33,421 bases of DNA from Rhodospirillales bacterium (GCA_021775105.1 JAJFIJ010000172.1:1-33421); one strand, 5' to 3'. Numbered from the stretch's first letter, positions 1 through 8,932 are shown. Translations and numbers: made by a program. The notes: a model not told the origin generated them from the letters alone.

Positions 1-836
1 GTCGCCCCCATCAGGCTTGCCGTGAAGGTTGACCAGGACAATGATCTCTGGCTTGCGGCCAGGACCAGCGAGCCAATGACGCCAAAGGCAGCGGCTTCTG
101 TAGCCGTTGCGTACCCCATATACATCGAGCCGATGACGACCGAGATCAGACAGATGACCGGGATCAGGAATCTTGAGTTGGCGACCTTTTCGGCAAACGT
201 CATTTTGGGTTCGGCGATCGGATTGAATTTGCTCGAGACCTTGGACATAATCGCGACGTAGCTCATGAACATGGTAGCGAGAACGAGACCCGGCAAAATT
301 CCGGCCATGAAGAGTTTCGAAATCGACTCGTTAATCGTCACGCCATAAACAATCAGGGTCAATGACGGCGGGATCATCAGGCCGAGTGTCGCCGCCCCGG
401 TCAGGGTGCCGATGATCATTTCTTCCGGATATTCGCGTTTGCGGAGTTCCGGGATCGACATTTTACCGACCGTTGTCAGCGTCGCCGCCGATGAGCCGGA
501 GACTGCGGCAAAGATTGTGCAGCCGACGATGTTGGTATGGATCAGGCCACCCGGCAGGCGCGCCAACCAGGGCGACAGACCGCGAAACATATCTTCAGAC
601 AGGCGCGTTCGATAGAGGATTTCACCCATCCAGATAAATAGTGGCAGTGCCGTCAATGTCCAGGATGACGAGGCCGTCCAGATGGTCGTGATCATGACGT
701 CGCCAACCGGGCGGCTGGTGAACATTTCCATACCAACGAAAGCAACGCCCAATAACGCCAGTCCGACCCAGATTCCGGTTCCGAGCAGCAAGAACAGAAT
801 GAACAGGAAGATGGCGATTAGTTGAAATTCATCCAT
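1..836 (-). CDS. dctM: TRAP transporter large permease, DctM type (partial)
   Basis: This is the large membrane subunit of a tripartite ATP-independent periplasmic transporter, the ion-driven channel that receives solute from the periplasmic binding protein. The reading frame begins at ATG 836 (MDEFQLIA...) behind a GGGGAG ribosome site and stays open to the window edge. About 278 of the usual roughly 430 residues are visible and the C-terminus is missing. The sequence is almost entirely hydrophobic helices and carries the family signature AVSGSSAATLTTVG, followed by GAATLGLMIPPSLTLIVYG. The dctQ stop lies 5 bases upstream, so the two are co-transcribed. The family is certain; the substrate cannot be read from the sequence, though the neighbouring dehydrogenase suggests an amino acid or amine. 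Confidence 0.93.
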   Translation of the reverse strand, partial: MDEFQLIAIFLFILFLLLGTGIWVGLALLGVAFVGMEMFTSRPVGDVMITTIWTASSSWTLTALPLFIWMGEILYRTRLSEDMFRGLSPWLARLPGGLIHTNIVGCTIFAAVSGSSAATLTTVGKMSIPELRKREYPEEMIIGTLTGAATLGLMIPPSLTLIVYGVTINESISKLFMAGILPGLVLATMFMSYVAIMSKVSSKFNPIAEPKMTFAEKVANSRFLIPVICLISVVIGSMYMGYATATEAAAFGVIGSLVLAASQRSLSWSTFTASLMGA

Positions 837-841
837 TGCCC

Positions 842-1378
842 TTACTCCCCGTGGCTTTGTTCAACGATATCGGATTCAATCCGATGATCGCCGGAGATCA
901 GGACGTGGATCAGATGGTCAGTGAGCGCAATGGCAAATATAGTACTACCGAGGACCATCGACATCTGCGGTATCCACAAAGCGGTGGCATCCTGACCCTG
1001 GCTGATATCGTTGAATTTCCAGGACCAGTACGTGGCCTTGGAAGCATAATACGTAAAATACCAGCCGAGGCTGGTGGCAATGGCAAAACACCAGATTTCA
1101 AGCAGCCGTTTCATCTTCGGCCCGACGGCATTCAGCACAATGCTGACGCGGATATGAGCGCCGCGATTAAGGGCGTGGGCGAAAGCAAAGAAAGAAGCTG
1201 CGGCCATGCAGTACCCGGCGTAATCAGGGGCTCCTGAGAACACCTCGCCGGTCCAGCGAGCCAGCATCTGGATAACGATGAGTGACAGGATTGCGATTAA
1301 AAACAAGGCGGCGATAATACCGCTGAAGATATAAAGGCGATCCAAGAAAGACCGAACAAAATGTCCAAACCCGTGCAT
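842..1378 (-). CDS. dctQ: TRAP transporter small permease, DctQ type
   Basis: Small four-helix membrane subunit of the TRAP transporter, which supports the large permease. The 178 residues match the family length. Hydrophobic segments lie at about 16-38, 51-69, 91-111 and 133-156. The stretch SLIVIQMLARWTGEVFSGAPDYAGYCMAAASF between the first two helices is typical of DctQ (helix, short loop with W, then small-residue helix). It lies between dctP and dctM on the same strand, which is the standard dctPQM order. A strong hairpin separates it from dctP, so it is probably expressed below the level of the binding protein. Confidence 0.88.
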   Translation of the reverse strand: MHGFGHFVRSFLDRLYIFSGIIAALFLIAILSLIVIQMLARWTGEVFSGAPDYAGYCMAAASFFAFAHALNRGAHIRVSIVLNAVGPKMKRLLEIWCFAIATSLGWYFTYYASKATYWSWKFNDISQGQDATALWIPQMSMVLGSTIFAIALTDHLIHVLISGDHRIESDIVEQSHGE

Positions 1379-1413
1379 ACCCTATCCCCCAATGTTTTTT
1401 GCTAACAAACGCC

Positions 1414-1441
1414 GAGGGAGGCCGCCGAAGCGACCTCCCTC
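1414..1441 (-). terminator. Hairpin between dctP and dctQ, likely attenuator
   Basis: Read on the minus strand, GAGGGAGGTCGC and GCGGCCTCCCTC pair over 12 base pairs (one G-U) around a TTCG tetraloop, giving the very stable C(UUCG)G fold. It starts a few bases after the dctP stop. The downstream tract is only moderately T-rich (GCGTTTGTTAG), so it is probably a partial terminator or an RNA-stabilising 3' hairpin that raises dctP above dctQM. That role is inferred. Confidence 0.65.
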
Positions 1442-1446
1442 ATGGT

Positions 1447-2430
1447 TTATTTCATTGCTTTGAACGCATCGACAATTGCTTTGCCTTCTGCGCCGGTTTT
1501 GGCCAACCATTCCTTGGTCATGGTGTCGCCAATTGCCTTCAGGTCGGAGACCAGTTTATCACCGGCCGGGCCGACTTTCATACCGCCAGCCTTGAGACCG
1601 TTCAGCGTGAACTGGGTGTATTCGATCGAGCGATAGTTACCGGCATATTCCGCCAATGATGCACATCCGTTGATGATGTTCTGGTTGCCTTTGCTGGTTT
1701 TGCCCCAGACGTCCTTATTGACCATCACATAGTTGCGCGGCAACCAGGAATCGACTTCATAGAAATGGGTCAAGCTTTCCCAGACCTTGCGGTCGTAGCC
1801 GGTCGAACCGGATGAGACCATGGATTCTGCAACTCCTGTCGCAAACGCCTGAGAAATTTCGGCAGCTTCAATGGTCACGGGAAGCATGCCTGTCAACTCA
1901 GCGAGGCGTGCCGTTGCCGTGTTATAGGAGCGGAACTTGATGCCCTTCATTTCGGCAACCGAATTGATCTCTTTTTTGAAGTACAAGCCCTGGGGCGGCC
2001 ACGGAACGGCATACAGCAGGTGGAGGTTCTGTTCGCTCAATATCTTGGTCAGCGTCGGTTTTGCGGCTTTCCAGAGCTTGGCTGACTGCTCAAACGACGT
2101 TGCCAGGAAGGGAACGGAATCAAACCCGAACAGGGCGTTTTCGTTCTGGTGACCGGACAGCAGACGCTCGCCAATCGGGGCCTGCCCCGTTTGAACGGCG
2201 CGTTTGATGTCGGCGCCCTTGAACAGCGAACCGGACGGATGGGTAACAATTTCAATCTCGCCACCGGTTCCGGTGGTGACACATTTTGCAAACTCGGCCC
2301 CCACTGCCGAGTGGAAATTGGTCGCGGAATAAGCCATTGGCATATCCCACTTTTCCGCCTGGGCTGCACCGACTCCTGCGGTTACAACAATCGCCCCTGC
2401 GGCTAAAACTGATTTTACGGGTCGTTTCAT
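1447..2430 (-). CDS. dctP: TRAP transporter solute-binding protein, DctP type
   Basis: Periplasmic receptor that captures the substrate and hands it to the DctQM permease. I start it at ATG 2430 (327 aa), because GGGAG at 2438-2442 is 7 bases upstream; the adjacent ATG 2433 is the alternative, and a longer in-frame extension to 2487 has no better ribosome site. The N-terminus MKRPVKSVLAAGAIVVTAGVGAAQA is a classical signal peptide cleaved after AQA. The mature protein has the DctP pattern, including MKGIKFRSYN with the conserved substrate-binding arginine and the PVTIEAAEISQAFATG stretch. It follows the FAD dehydrogenase by about 55 bases on the same strand and is the first transporter gene of the operon. 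The ligand is unknown; an organic or amino acid is likely. Confidence 0.92.
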   Translation of the reverse strand: MKRPVKSVLAAGAIVVTAGVGAAQAEKWDMPMAYSATNFHSAVGAEFAKCVTTGTGGEIEIVTHPSGSLFKGADIKRAVQTGQAPIGERLLSGHQNENALFGFDSVPFLATSFEQSAKLWKAAKPTLTKILSEQNLHLLYAVPWPPQGLYFKKEINSVAEMKGIKFRSYNTATARLAELTGMLPVTIEAAEISQAFATGVAESMVSSGSTGYDRKVWESLTHFYEVDSWLPRNYVMVNKDVWGKTSKGNQNIINGCASLAEYAGNYRSIEYTQFTLNGLKAGGMKVGPAGDKLVSDLKAIGDTMTKEWLAKTGAEGKAIVDAFKAMK

Positions 2431-2489
2431 CATCTCACTCCCTATGTGGTTCGGTTTGTTTACTGTCTTGCTCTCATTATCCTTCAACC

Positions 2490-3752
2490 TTATCGGTTTG
2501 CCCTATACGCATGCAAATCAATATTTGGTTGAAGCCCCGCCACCATTTCGGCCAACAAGCGTCCCGTTTTCGGGCCAGCCGTCAAACCGACATGATGGTG
2601 TCCATAACCGAAATAAACATCATCGGACGTTGGGGAACGTCCGATAACCGGCAAACTGTCTGCCGTTGCGGGGCGATGCCCCATCCAGGTTTGTTTCGAT
2701 TTATACGTGCAATCAGGTAATAGCGCGTTGACGCCGCGCAGGAGCAGCTCGAACGGTCCTTTCGAAGGCGGCGCGGTTAACCCGCCAAATTCAACGATTC
2801 CAGCCAACCGAAGACCATTTGACATTGGCGTCGTTACAAATTTTCGGGTTGTATCCATAATCGGCATGGTCGGCTGTACGGACGGCTCTTCCAGAACAAT
2901 ATGGTAGCCGCGTTCGGTTTCCAACGGCACCTTGGCCCCGTGCCCCTTCGCCAGTGCCGCAGACCAAGCTCCCGTCGCGATCACTGCGGCTTCGGCAATT
3001 ATATCTCCGTCTTCTGTTTTCAATACAACGCCGCGTTCGGTCTGCTGAATGTCATTGACACCGGTGATCCGCATTTCAACGCCTTCAGAAATCGCTGTCT
3101 TGGCCAGATCTTTCACATATTCACCAGGGTTGGAAATCATCCCGTGTTCCTGCAGCAATACAGCACATTTATATGATCGGGATATGGAGGGTTCATATTT
3201 CTGGATATCGTCACCTTCCAGCACTTCCCATTCGAATCCGTGTTTTTTACGCAAATTCCAGGCGAAGGAATCAGCATCGTAAGCGGCGCGGGATTTGTAT
3301 ACGAACATATAAGGTGACTTTTTAAGCCACTTACGGGCTGGCGAACCTTCGCTTACGTTGAAATGTTCGTCAACACTATCCGCAAGAAGTGGAGTTAGAT
3401 TTTTGGCAATATGCTCTACCGTCTCGGCCTTTGAAGCACGCAGGTAAGGGATGAGAAACTTCATCAACTTTGGCACATATCCCCATTTTAAAAACAACGG
3501 CCCATCTTGACTGAACAGCATCTTAGGTGCCTTCAACATTATCCCCGGTGTAACCACAGGCACAATCGAACAGCAGGCAAGAACACCCGCATTACCATAG
3601 GAGGTTCCTTCACCCGGACCCTCACGATCAATGAGCATGACCTTCTTGCCAAGGCGCTGCAAATGAATGGCGCAGGACACACCAACAATACCCGCGCCAA
3701 TGATGGCAACGGGTTTGTCTGAGTTCGGCTTTAATACATTCACTTCTGACAT
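2490..3752 (-). CDS. FAD-dependent amino acid/amine dehydrogenase, DadA-like
   Basis: A 420-residue flavoprotein of the D-amino-acid oxidase/dehydrogenase superfamily, expected to oxidise a D-amino acid or secondary amine to the oxo acid and pass electrons to the respiratory chain. The FAD-binding Rossmann motif GAGIVG is at residues 19-24, with the acidic LIDRE end of the fold, and GTSYGNAG follows, as in DadA. The C-terminus has the family's WMGHRPATADSLPVIGRSP and FGYGHHHVGLTAGPKTG, which contact FAD. It is the first gene of the operon leading into dctPQM, so the TRAP system probably imports its substrate. It diverges from the LysR gene, whose product probably regulates it. I give no symbol because DadA, sarcosine-type and opine-type oxidases cannot be separated by eye. 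Confidence 0.88.
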   Translation of the reverse strand: MSEVNVLKPNSDKPVAIIGAGIVGVSCAIHLQRLGKKVMLIDREGPGEGTSYGNAGVLACCSIVPVVTPGIMLKAPKMLFSQDGPLFLKWGYVPKLMKFLIPYLRASKAETVEHIAKNLTPLLADSVDEHFNVSEGSPARKWLKKSPYMFVYKSRAAYDADSFAWNLRKKHGFEWEVLEGDDIQKYEPSISRSYKCAVLLQEHGMISNPGEYVKDLAKTAISEGVEMRITGVNDIQQTERGVVLKTEDGDIIAEAAVIATGAWSAALAKGHGAKVPLETERGYHIVLEEPSVQPTMPIMDTTRKFVTTPMSNGLRLAGIVEFGGLTAPPSKGPFELLLRGVNALLPDCTYKSKQTWMGHRPATADSLPVIGRSPTSDDVYFGYGHHHVGLTAGPKTGRLLAEMVAGLQPNIDLHAYRANR

Positions 3753-3906
3753 TTTATCTCTGTCGGTCAGTCAAAGTCTCTCGGTTGGGGGCATTTTAAA
3801 TCCTGGGTCAATTTACTCATTAAGTCAAATTACCTAAGCTTGTTTCTTTATAAGGTCAAATTATGGTATTTATTGTCATTCTATCCAACCGGGTTAGGAG
3901 GTCTGG
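3753..3906. promoter_or_regulatory. Divergent control region with three GTCAA(A/T)TTA repeats
   Basis: This 154-base region between the divergent dehydrogenase and LysR genes is AT-rich. It contains three similar direct repeats, GTCAATTTAC at 3807, GTCAAATTAC at 3824 and GTCAAATTAT at 3855. LysR regulators usually bind in such shared regions, so these are candidate binding or activation half-sites. No confident sigma-70 promoter was picked out by eye. Confidence 0.4.
3896..3901 (+). promoter_or_regulatory. Ribosome binding site fixing the LysR TTG start
   Basis: AGGAGG lies 5 bases before TTG 3907. It is a near-perfect Shine-Dalgarno, and no ATG follows until residue 13, inside the helix-turn-helix domain, so the TTG is the real start. 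Confidence 0.8.
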
Positions 3907-4806
3907 TTGAATTTCAGACAAATTGAAGCTTTTCGTGCCGTCATGATGGAGGGCTCTGTCACCCAGGCGGCGGAGATTTTGGGCGTCACCCAACCGGCTG
4001 TTTCCGGGTTGATTGCAAACCTCGAAGCTTCTCTCGGCTTCTTGTTGTTCAATCGTCATCGGGGACGATTTCAGCCGACCGGAGAAGCCCTCGCGTTTTT
4101 GGAAGATGCAGAGCAATTGGTCGCCACCCATGGCCGGGTCGTTCGGTCGGCTCGCGATATTCGGGATCTGAAATCAGGCTCACTCCGGATTGCCGCCTTG
4201 CAGGCCATTTCGATGAATTTCCTGCCGAAGCTAATCGCACAATTTGTATTTGAGCGACCGGACGTCAAAGTTTCGTTGCAAACACGCTCCAGCACTCAGA
4301 TCAGAGAGTGGATATCTGCCCAGGTTTTTGATATCGGCGTTGTTGAGCTGCCAACTGACAATCCTGCGTTCGATTGCGAACCGCTGACATTCGACTGCGT
4401 TTGTGCTTTGCCGGAAGCTCATCCGCTGGCAAGAAAAACCGTCATAACGCCAAAGGACCTTGAATTTGAACCCCTGATTGCTCTCAACCCGGAACACGCC
4501 ACGCACTTTCAGCTTAAGACGGCATTCGAAATGCAGGGGGTGCCCTGGGCTCCGCATATCGAAAGCTTTCTGTTCGCCCCGGCCTGCCGTATGGCAGCAG
4601 AAGGCGCGGGCATCGCGATTGTCGATCCGTTTTCGGCTATCGATTTTGCTCACCTTGGCCTCGTTGGCCGCCCCTTCGAGCCGCGTATCCCATATGACCT
4701 TGGACTGATTTTCCCTGCACTCCGACCCCGAACCCGGCTGGTCGTGGAATTTGTAACCGATCTGAAAGAGGGCCTGCGGGAGCTGATGGCCGAAAAGCAT
4801 GCTTAA
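3907..4806 (+). CDS. LysR-family transcriptional regulator
   Basis: A 299-residue LysR-type regulator. The N-terminal winged helix-turn-helix (residues 1-60) reads MNFRQIEAFRAVMMEGSVTQ, then AAEILGVTQPAVSGLIANLE, which is the family's DNA-reading unit; the effector-binding domain follows from about residue 90. Translation begins at TTG behind an AGGAGG site. The opening resembles OccR/NocR-type regulators of opine and amino-acid catabolism (recollection, not a search). It diverges from the DadA-like dehydrogenase/TRAP operon and lies upstream of the hydantoinase pair, so it is the likely local regulator of the first and possibly of both. The inducer is unknown. Confidence 0.92.
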   Translation: MNFRQIEAFRAVMMEGSVTQAAEILGVTQPAVSGLIANLEASLGFLLFNRHRGRFQPTGEALAFLEDAEQLVATHGRVVRSARDIRDLKSGSLRIAALQAISMNFLPKLIAQFVFERPDVKVSLQTRSSTQIREWISAQVFDIGVVELPTDNPAFDCEPLTFDCVCALPEAHPLARKTVITPKDLEFEPLIALNPEHATHFQLKTAFEMQGVPWAPHIESFLFAPACRMAAEGAGIAIVDPFSAIDFAHLGLVGRPFEPRIPYDLGLIFPALRPRTRLVVEFVTDLKEGLRELMAEKHA

Positions 4807-4966
4807 AAACGCCGTCAGACAAATACAAACAGTCTCTACGATGTGGTCAAAGCTGATTTTCCTCTGACAATACCAAGGACCGGTGATTTGTTTGGCATAG
4901 ACCGAAAATCATTCATGACCGTATAACAGCAAACAGTTTTCTCCATGGCAAACTGGGCGGTATTTA

Positions 4967-4976
4967 TTGTATACAA
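4967..4976. promoter_or_regulatory. Palindrome TTGTATACAA upstream of hyuAB
   Basis: A perfect 10-base palindrome in the 271-base gap before hyuA, about 100 bases upstream of its start. The related half GGTACAAAT follows at about 4985. TTGTATACAA is the kind of operator bound by FadR/FCD-type GntR regulators. No GntR gene is in the window, so any such regulator would be encoded elsewhere. Confidence 0.4.
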
Positions 4977-5077
4977 ATTTCAATGGTACAAATACTTCTT
5001 TCCAAGGCTGGCTAAAGGTTTGATGGTGCCGCACAAACAACCTGACTGACGACCAATGCTGAACAGGAAATTTCCCG

Positions 5078-7174
5078 ATGACGTCATCAGAACCGATCAA
5101 CCGACTTGCTGTTGATATCGGCGGCACCTTTACCGATATTGCGCTGGAAGCCAGTGAAAAATTATTCACCAGCAAGGTTCCGACGACTCCGTCATCGCCA
5201 GAAGACGGGGTTTTAAACGGTGTACAAACGGTTCTCGATGAAAGTGGAATCAAACCGGAAAAAATCAGTCTGATTATTCATGGCACGACGTTGGCGACAA
5301 ATGCCCTGATCGAACGCAAGGGTGCACGAACCGCATTGATCACCACAAAAGGTCATCGCGATTCAGTCGAGATGGCCTACGAAAACAGGTTTGCCCAGTA
5401 TGATATCGATATTGATCGACCGGACCCTCTGGTTGCACGGCACCTGCGCTGGCCGGTGGATGAGAGAATGGGGCCAGACGGCGCGATTATCCATCCGTTA
5501 AATGAGCAATCCGTTACCGAACTGATATCAAAATTTCGGGAAAACGGGATCGAATCTGTCGCGATCGGATTGTTGCACGGATATGCTAATCCCATACATG
5601 AAAAACGGGTCGCGGACATTTTGCGCACCGCCCTGCCTGATCTCAAAATTTCACTCGCCAGCGAAGTCTGCCCTGAAATCAGGGAGTACGAACGCCAGTC
5701 TACGACCTGTGCAAACGCCTATGTTCAACCGCTGATTGCCCGCTACCTGATTCGCCTCGACGATGAGCTTTCGAAGCTGGGGTTTCAATGTCCGTTTACA
5801 CTGATGACTTCGGGTGGCGGCCTGACCGATCTGGATACAGCCATAAAGTTCCCGATCCGCCTGGTCGAATCAGGCCCTGCTGGCGGTGCAATCCTTGCCA
5901 GCCAGATCGCCGGAGAATGCGGCCTTGATCAGGTCCTGTCCTTTGATATGGGCGGAACAACAGCAAAGCTGTGCCTGATTGATAACGCAAAACCCCTGTC
6001 ATCGCGCACATTCGAAGTCGACCGGGTATATCGTTTCATGAAAGGAAGTGGCCTGCCGATCCGGATTCCGGTCATCGAAATGGTCGAGATTGGTTCCGGC
6101 GGCGGTTCCATTGCCCGGATCGATGAATTGAACAGAATTACCGTCGGGCCGGACAGCGCAGGCGCCGATCCGGGACCGGCCTGCTATGGTAATGGCGGTA
6201 CGGAAGCCACGGTAACGGATGCAGATCTGTTGATGGGGCGTCTGGATCCGGACAATTTTGCCGCTGGCAATATGAGTCTGTCACTTGATGCCGCTGAAAC
6301 CGCGATGGATCAGTCTGTCGCTGGTCCGCTGAAACTGGACCGGGCGATGGCCGCTTATGCGGTATCGGAACTGGTTGGCGAAACCATGGCCAGTGCAGCC
6401 CGCGTCCATGCTACGGAATGGGGCAAAGATGTTGGCGGCCGGTCAATGATTGCCTTTGGCGGTGCCGCACCCCTGCATGCCGGGCAACTCGCCCGTAAAC
6501 TCGGAATTGAGACGATCGTCATCCCGACCGGGGCCGGTGTCGGGTCGGCTATTGGATTCCTGCGTGCACCCGTTGCCTATGAAGTCGTGAGAAGCCGGTT
6601 TCATGCGCTGGATGCGTTCAGCGCCGATGTTGCCAATTCCATAATTAACGACATGCGCGCCGAAGCCCTGTCAATCGTCGAACCGGCCGCCATGGGCGCT
6701 GTGCTGACGGAAAGCCGGGCTGCATACATGCGCTATCAGGGACAAGGGCATGAAATTACTGTCGAGCTTCCGGCCAGAAAACTGAATGCCGATGATGCCG
6801 AAACATTGGGCAAGCTTTTTGCCGAAACCTACACTGCCCTCTATGGACGCACGATTCCGGGGCTGGCGATCGAGATTCTGAGCTGGACCCTGACCATCGG
6901 CACTGTCGTTCCTGTTCCTGATCCCGAATCCCCGCCAAGAACTCAACCATCGCCCATTCCATCCGGCGCAAGAAAGCTGTTCGATCCAATACTGAAAGAC
7001 TGGGCGGAAACACCCGTCTATGAGCGTCAGCAACTGGTTGAAGGTGCAGAACTTGAAGGCCCGGCGATTATCGCCGAAGGGCAAACAACAACGATTGTCC
7101 CGACCGGCTTCAGAGTTCTGGTCAATGGCCTGTCCTATCTGGTGATGCATCGACTGAGCGAGGAACACTCATGA
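5078..7174 (+). CDS. hyuA: Hydantoinase/oxoprolinase family subunit A (HyuA)
   Basis: ATP-dependent ring-opening enzyme subunit of the N-methylhydantoinase / 5-oxoprolinase / acetone-carboxylase family. Its 698 residues are full length for the A subunit. The N-terminus RLAVDIGGTFTDIAL is the ATP-binding phosphate-1 loop of the ASKHA fold. Next come the family motif IIHGTTLATNALIERKGA, SGPAGGAI and a second ATP motif, LSFDMGGTTAK. The start at ATG 5078 has AGGAAA 7 bases upstream. The stop overlaps the hyuB start by 4 bases (ATGA), implying translational coupling and a two-subunit enzyme. The substrate (hydantoin, N-methylhydantoin, oxoproline or a ketone) cannot be decided here. Confidence 0.93.
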   Translation: MTSSEPINRLAVDIGGTFTDIALEASEKLFTSKVPTTPSSPEDGVLNGVQTVLDESGIKPEKISLIIHGTTLATNALIERKGARTALITTKGHRDSVEMAYENRFAQYDIDIDRPDPLVARHLRWPVDERMGPDGAIIHPLNEQSVTELISKFRENGIESVAIGLLHGYANPIHEKRVADILRTALPDLKISLASEVCPEIREYERQSTTCANAYVQPLIARYLIRLDDELSKLGFQCPFTLMTSGGGLTDLDTAIKFPIRLVESGPAGGAILASQIAGECGLDQVLSFDMGGTTAKLCLIDNAKPLSSRTFEVDRVYRFMKGSGLPIRIPVIEMVEIGSGGGSIARIDELNRITVGPDSAGADPGPACYGNGGTEATVTDADLLMGRLDPDNFAAGNMSLSLDAAETAMDQSVAGPLKLDRAMAAYAVSELVGETMASAARVHATEWGKDVGGRSMIAFGGAAPLHAGQLARKLGIETIVIPTGAGVGSAIGFLRAPVAYEVVRSRFHALDAFSADVANSIINDMRAEALSIVEPAAMGAVLTESRAAYMRYQGQGHEITVELPARKLNADDAETLGKLFAETYTALYGRTIPGLAIEILSWTLTIGTVVPVPDPESPPRTQPSPIPSGARKLFDPILKDWAETPVYERQQLVEGAELEGPAIIAEGQTTTIVPTGFRVLVNGLSYLVMHRLSEEHS

Positions 7175-8892
7175 CCACTTCCAACGGACTTGATCAGATT
7201 CAACTGCAAATCCTGTGGAATCGACTGCTCTCGACTGTCGAGGAACAGGCCCAGGCCTTGATGAGGACAGCATTCAGTACGGCTGTCCGCGAAGCCGGAG
7301 ACCTTTCCGCCGGGGTCTTCGATTTGAAAGGCCGGATGCTGGCTCAGGCAGTTACCGGCACACCAGGGCACGTTAACGCCATGGCCGCCTCGGTCAGGTT
7401 TTTCATAGAGAAAATTCCACCCGAAACAATGCTGGAAGATGACGCCTATACCACCAATGACCCCTGGTTGGGAACCGGTCATCTGCATGACTTTACCGTT
7501 GTTTCTCCGGTATTTCACAATGGCACGATTGTCGCCCTGTTTGCCTCGACCAGTCACGTCGTTGATGTTGGTGGGCTGGGGTTTGGTCCGGATGGTCGCC
7601 AGGTTTTTGAAGAAGGCATAAACATACCGATTATGCCCCTGATGACAGCTGGCGTAATCAACCAGCAGCTCATTGAAATCATCCATGCCAATGTCCGCGA
7701 GCCGGTTCAGGTCGAGGGCGATCTGTATTCCCTTGCCGCCTGCAACGAAACCGGAAGCCGGCGGCTGCTTGAGACGATGAAGGAATTTGGTCTGGATGAT
7801 CTGGATGAAGTAGCCGACGCCATAATTGACCGCTCTCGTGAATCCATGCTTGAACAAATTCGCGATCTGCCACAGGGCGTCTATGATAACAGCATGCGAA
7901 TTGACGGTTACGACGAACCGATTGATCTGGTTGCCCGACTGAGCATTTCCGACAGCGGTATCGATGTTGATTTCAGTGGCACCTCTTCGGTCTGCGGACG
8001 TGGCATCAATGTTCCGCTGACCTATACGCAGGCCTACGCGTCATTTGGCGTAAGATGTGTTGTTGGATCGCAAATCCCCAATAACTCAGGTTCACTGGGA
8101 CCGGTCAGGGTAACGGCACCGGAGAACTGTATTCTCAACGCCCTGTCACCCCGCGCCGTCGCGGCCCGTCACGTTATTGGCCAGATGCTGCCCGATGTGG
8201 TCATGGGATGTCTGCATCAGGCGGTCCCCGAAAGGGTGCCGGCAGAAGGTTCATCAAGTCTCTGGAATCCGGTTTTACTCGGCGGTCACGGGATTGGTGG
8301 TGAAGGCAATAACAATACGTCAACACCCTTTACCATTAACGTATTTCATACCGGCGGAACCGGCGCGCGCCCCGGCAAGGATGGGTTATCGGCGACAGCC
8401 TTCCCGTCCGGTGTCCGTAACACACCGGTCGAAATCAACGAAACCATTGCCCCGATTATTGTCTGGGAGAAGGAATACAGAACAGACTCAGGCGGCGCTG
8501 GTGCCTATCGCGGCGGCACCGGTCAGGTTATGTCAATCGGCCATCGCGAAGATGCATCGTGGGCCATTTCGGCAATGTTTGATCGCTGTCATTTTCCGGC
8601 CCGCGGCCGTAACGATGGGCAACCCGGCACGCTTGGCAGACTGTCTCTGAAAGGCGGCCCAACACTCAATAACAAGGGACGTCAGACTATTCCAGCAGGT
8701 GAAGTCATGGTCATGGAAATGCCTGGCGGCGGCGGACTTGGTGACCCGTTCTCCCGCCCGGTCGAACGTGTGGCCGAAGATGTCAAAAACGGGATGGTCT
8801 CGGTTGAAGCTGCACGAAATGAGTATCGTGTCGTGGTAACAGATCAGGGTGCTCTTGATCATGAGGCCACCGAAAAACTTCGTTCTTCATAA
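7171..8892 (+). CDS. hyuB: Hydantoinase/oxoprolinase family subunit B (HyuB)
   Basis: Partner of HyuA, 573 residues, the usual length. Family hallmarks are NDPWLGTGHLHDFTVVSPVF, HVVDVGGLGFGPDGRQVF, the glycine-rich GGHGIGGEGNNN and the C-terminal PGGGGLGDP. The ATG lies within the hyuA stop (ATGA), behind GAGGAA. No N-carbamoyl-amino-acid amidase or hydantoin racemase is adjacent, so the full hydantoin pathway is not encoded in this window. The dehydrogenase/TRAP operon 1.3 kb upstream is a plausible functional partner. Confidence 0.92.
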   Translation: MTTSNGLDQIQLQILWNRLLSTVEEQAQALMRTAFSTAVREAGDLSAGVFDLKGRMLAQAVTGTPGHVNAMAASVRFFIEKIPPETMLEDDAYTTNDPWLGTGHLHDFTVVSPVFHNGTIVALFASTSHVVDVGGLGFGPDGRQVFEEGINIPIMPLMTAGVINQQLIEIIHANVREPVQVEGDLYSLAACNETGSRRLLETMKEFGLDDLDEVADAIIDRSRESMLEQIRDLPQGVYDNSMRIDGYDEPIDLVARLSISDSGIDVDFSGTSSVCGRGINVPLTYTQAYASFGVRCVVGSQIPNNSGSLGPVRVTAPENCILNALSPRAVAARHVIGQMLPDVVMGCLHQAVPERVPAEGSSSLWNPVLLGGHGIGGEGNNNTSTPFTINVFHTGGTGARPGKDGLSATAFPSGVRNTPVEINETIAPIIVWEKEYRTDSGGAGAYRGGTGQVMSIGHREDASWAISAMFDRCHFPARGRNDGQPGTLGRLSLKGGPTLNNKGRQTIPAGEVMVMEMPGGGGLGDPFSRPVERVAEDVKNGMVSVEAARNEYRVVVTDQGALDHEATEKLRSS

Positions 8893-8932
8893 ATAGATCA
8901 AGGCGATAAGGCAGGGGGAAACGCTAAAACGA

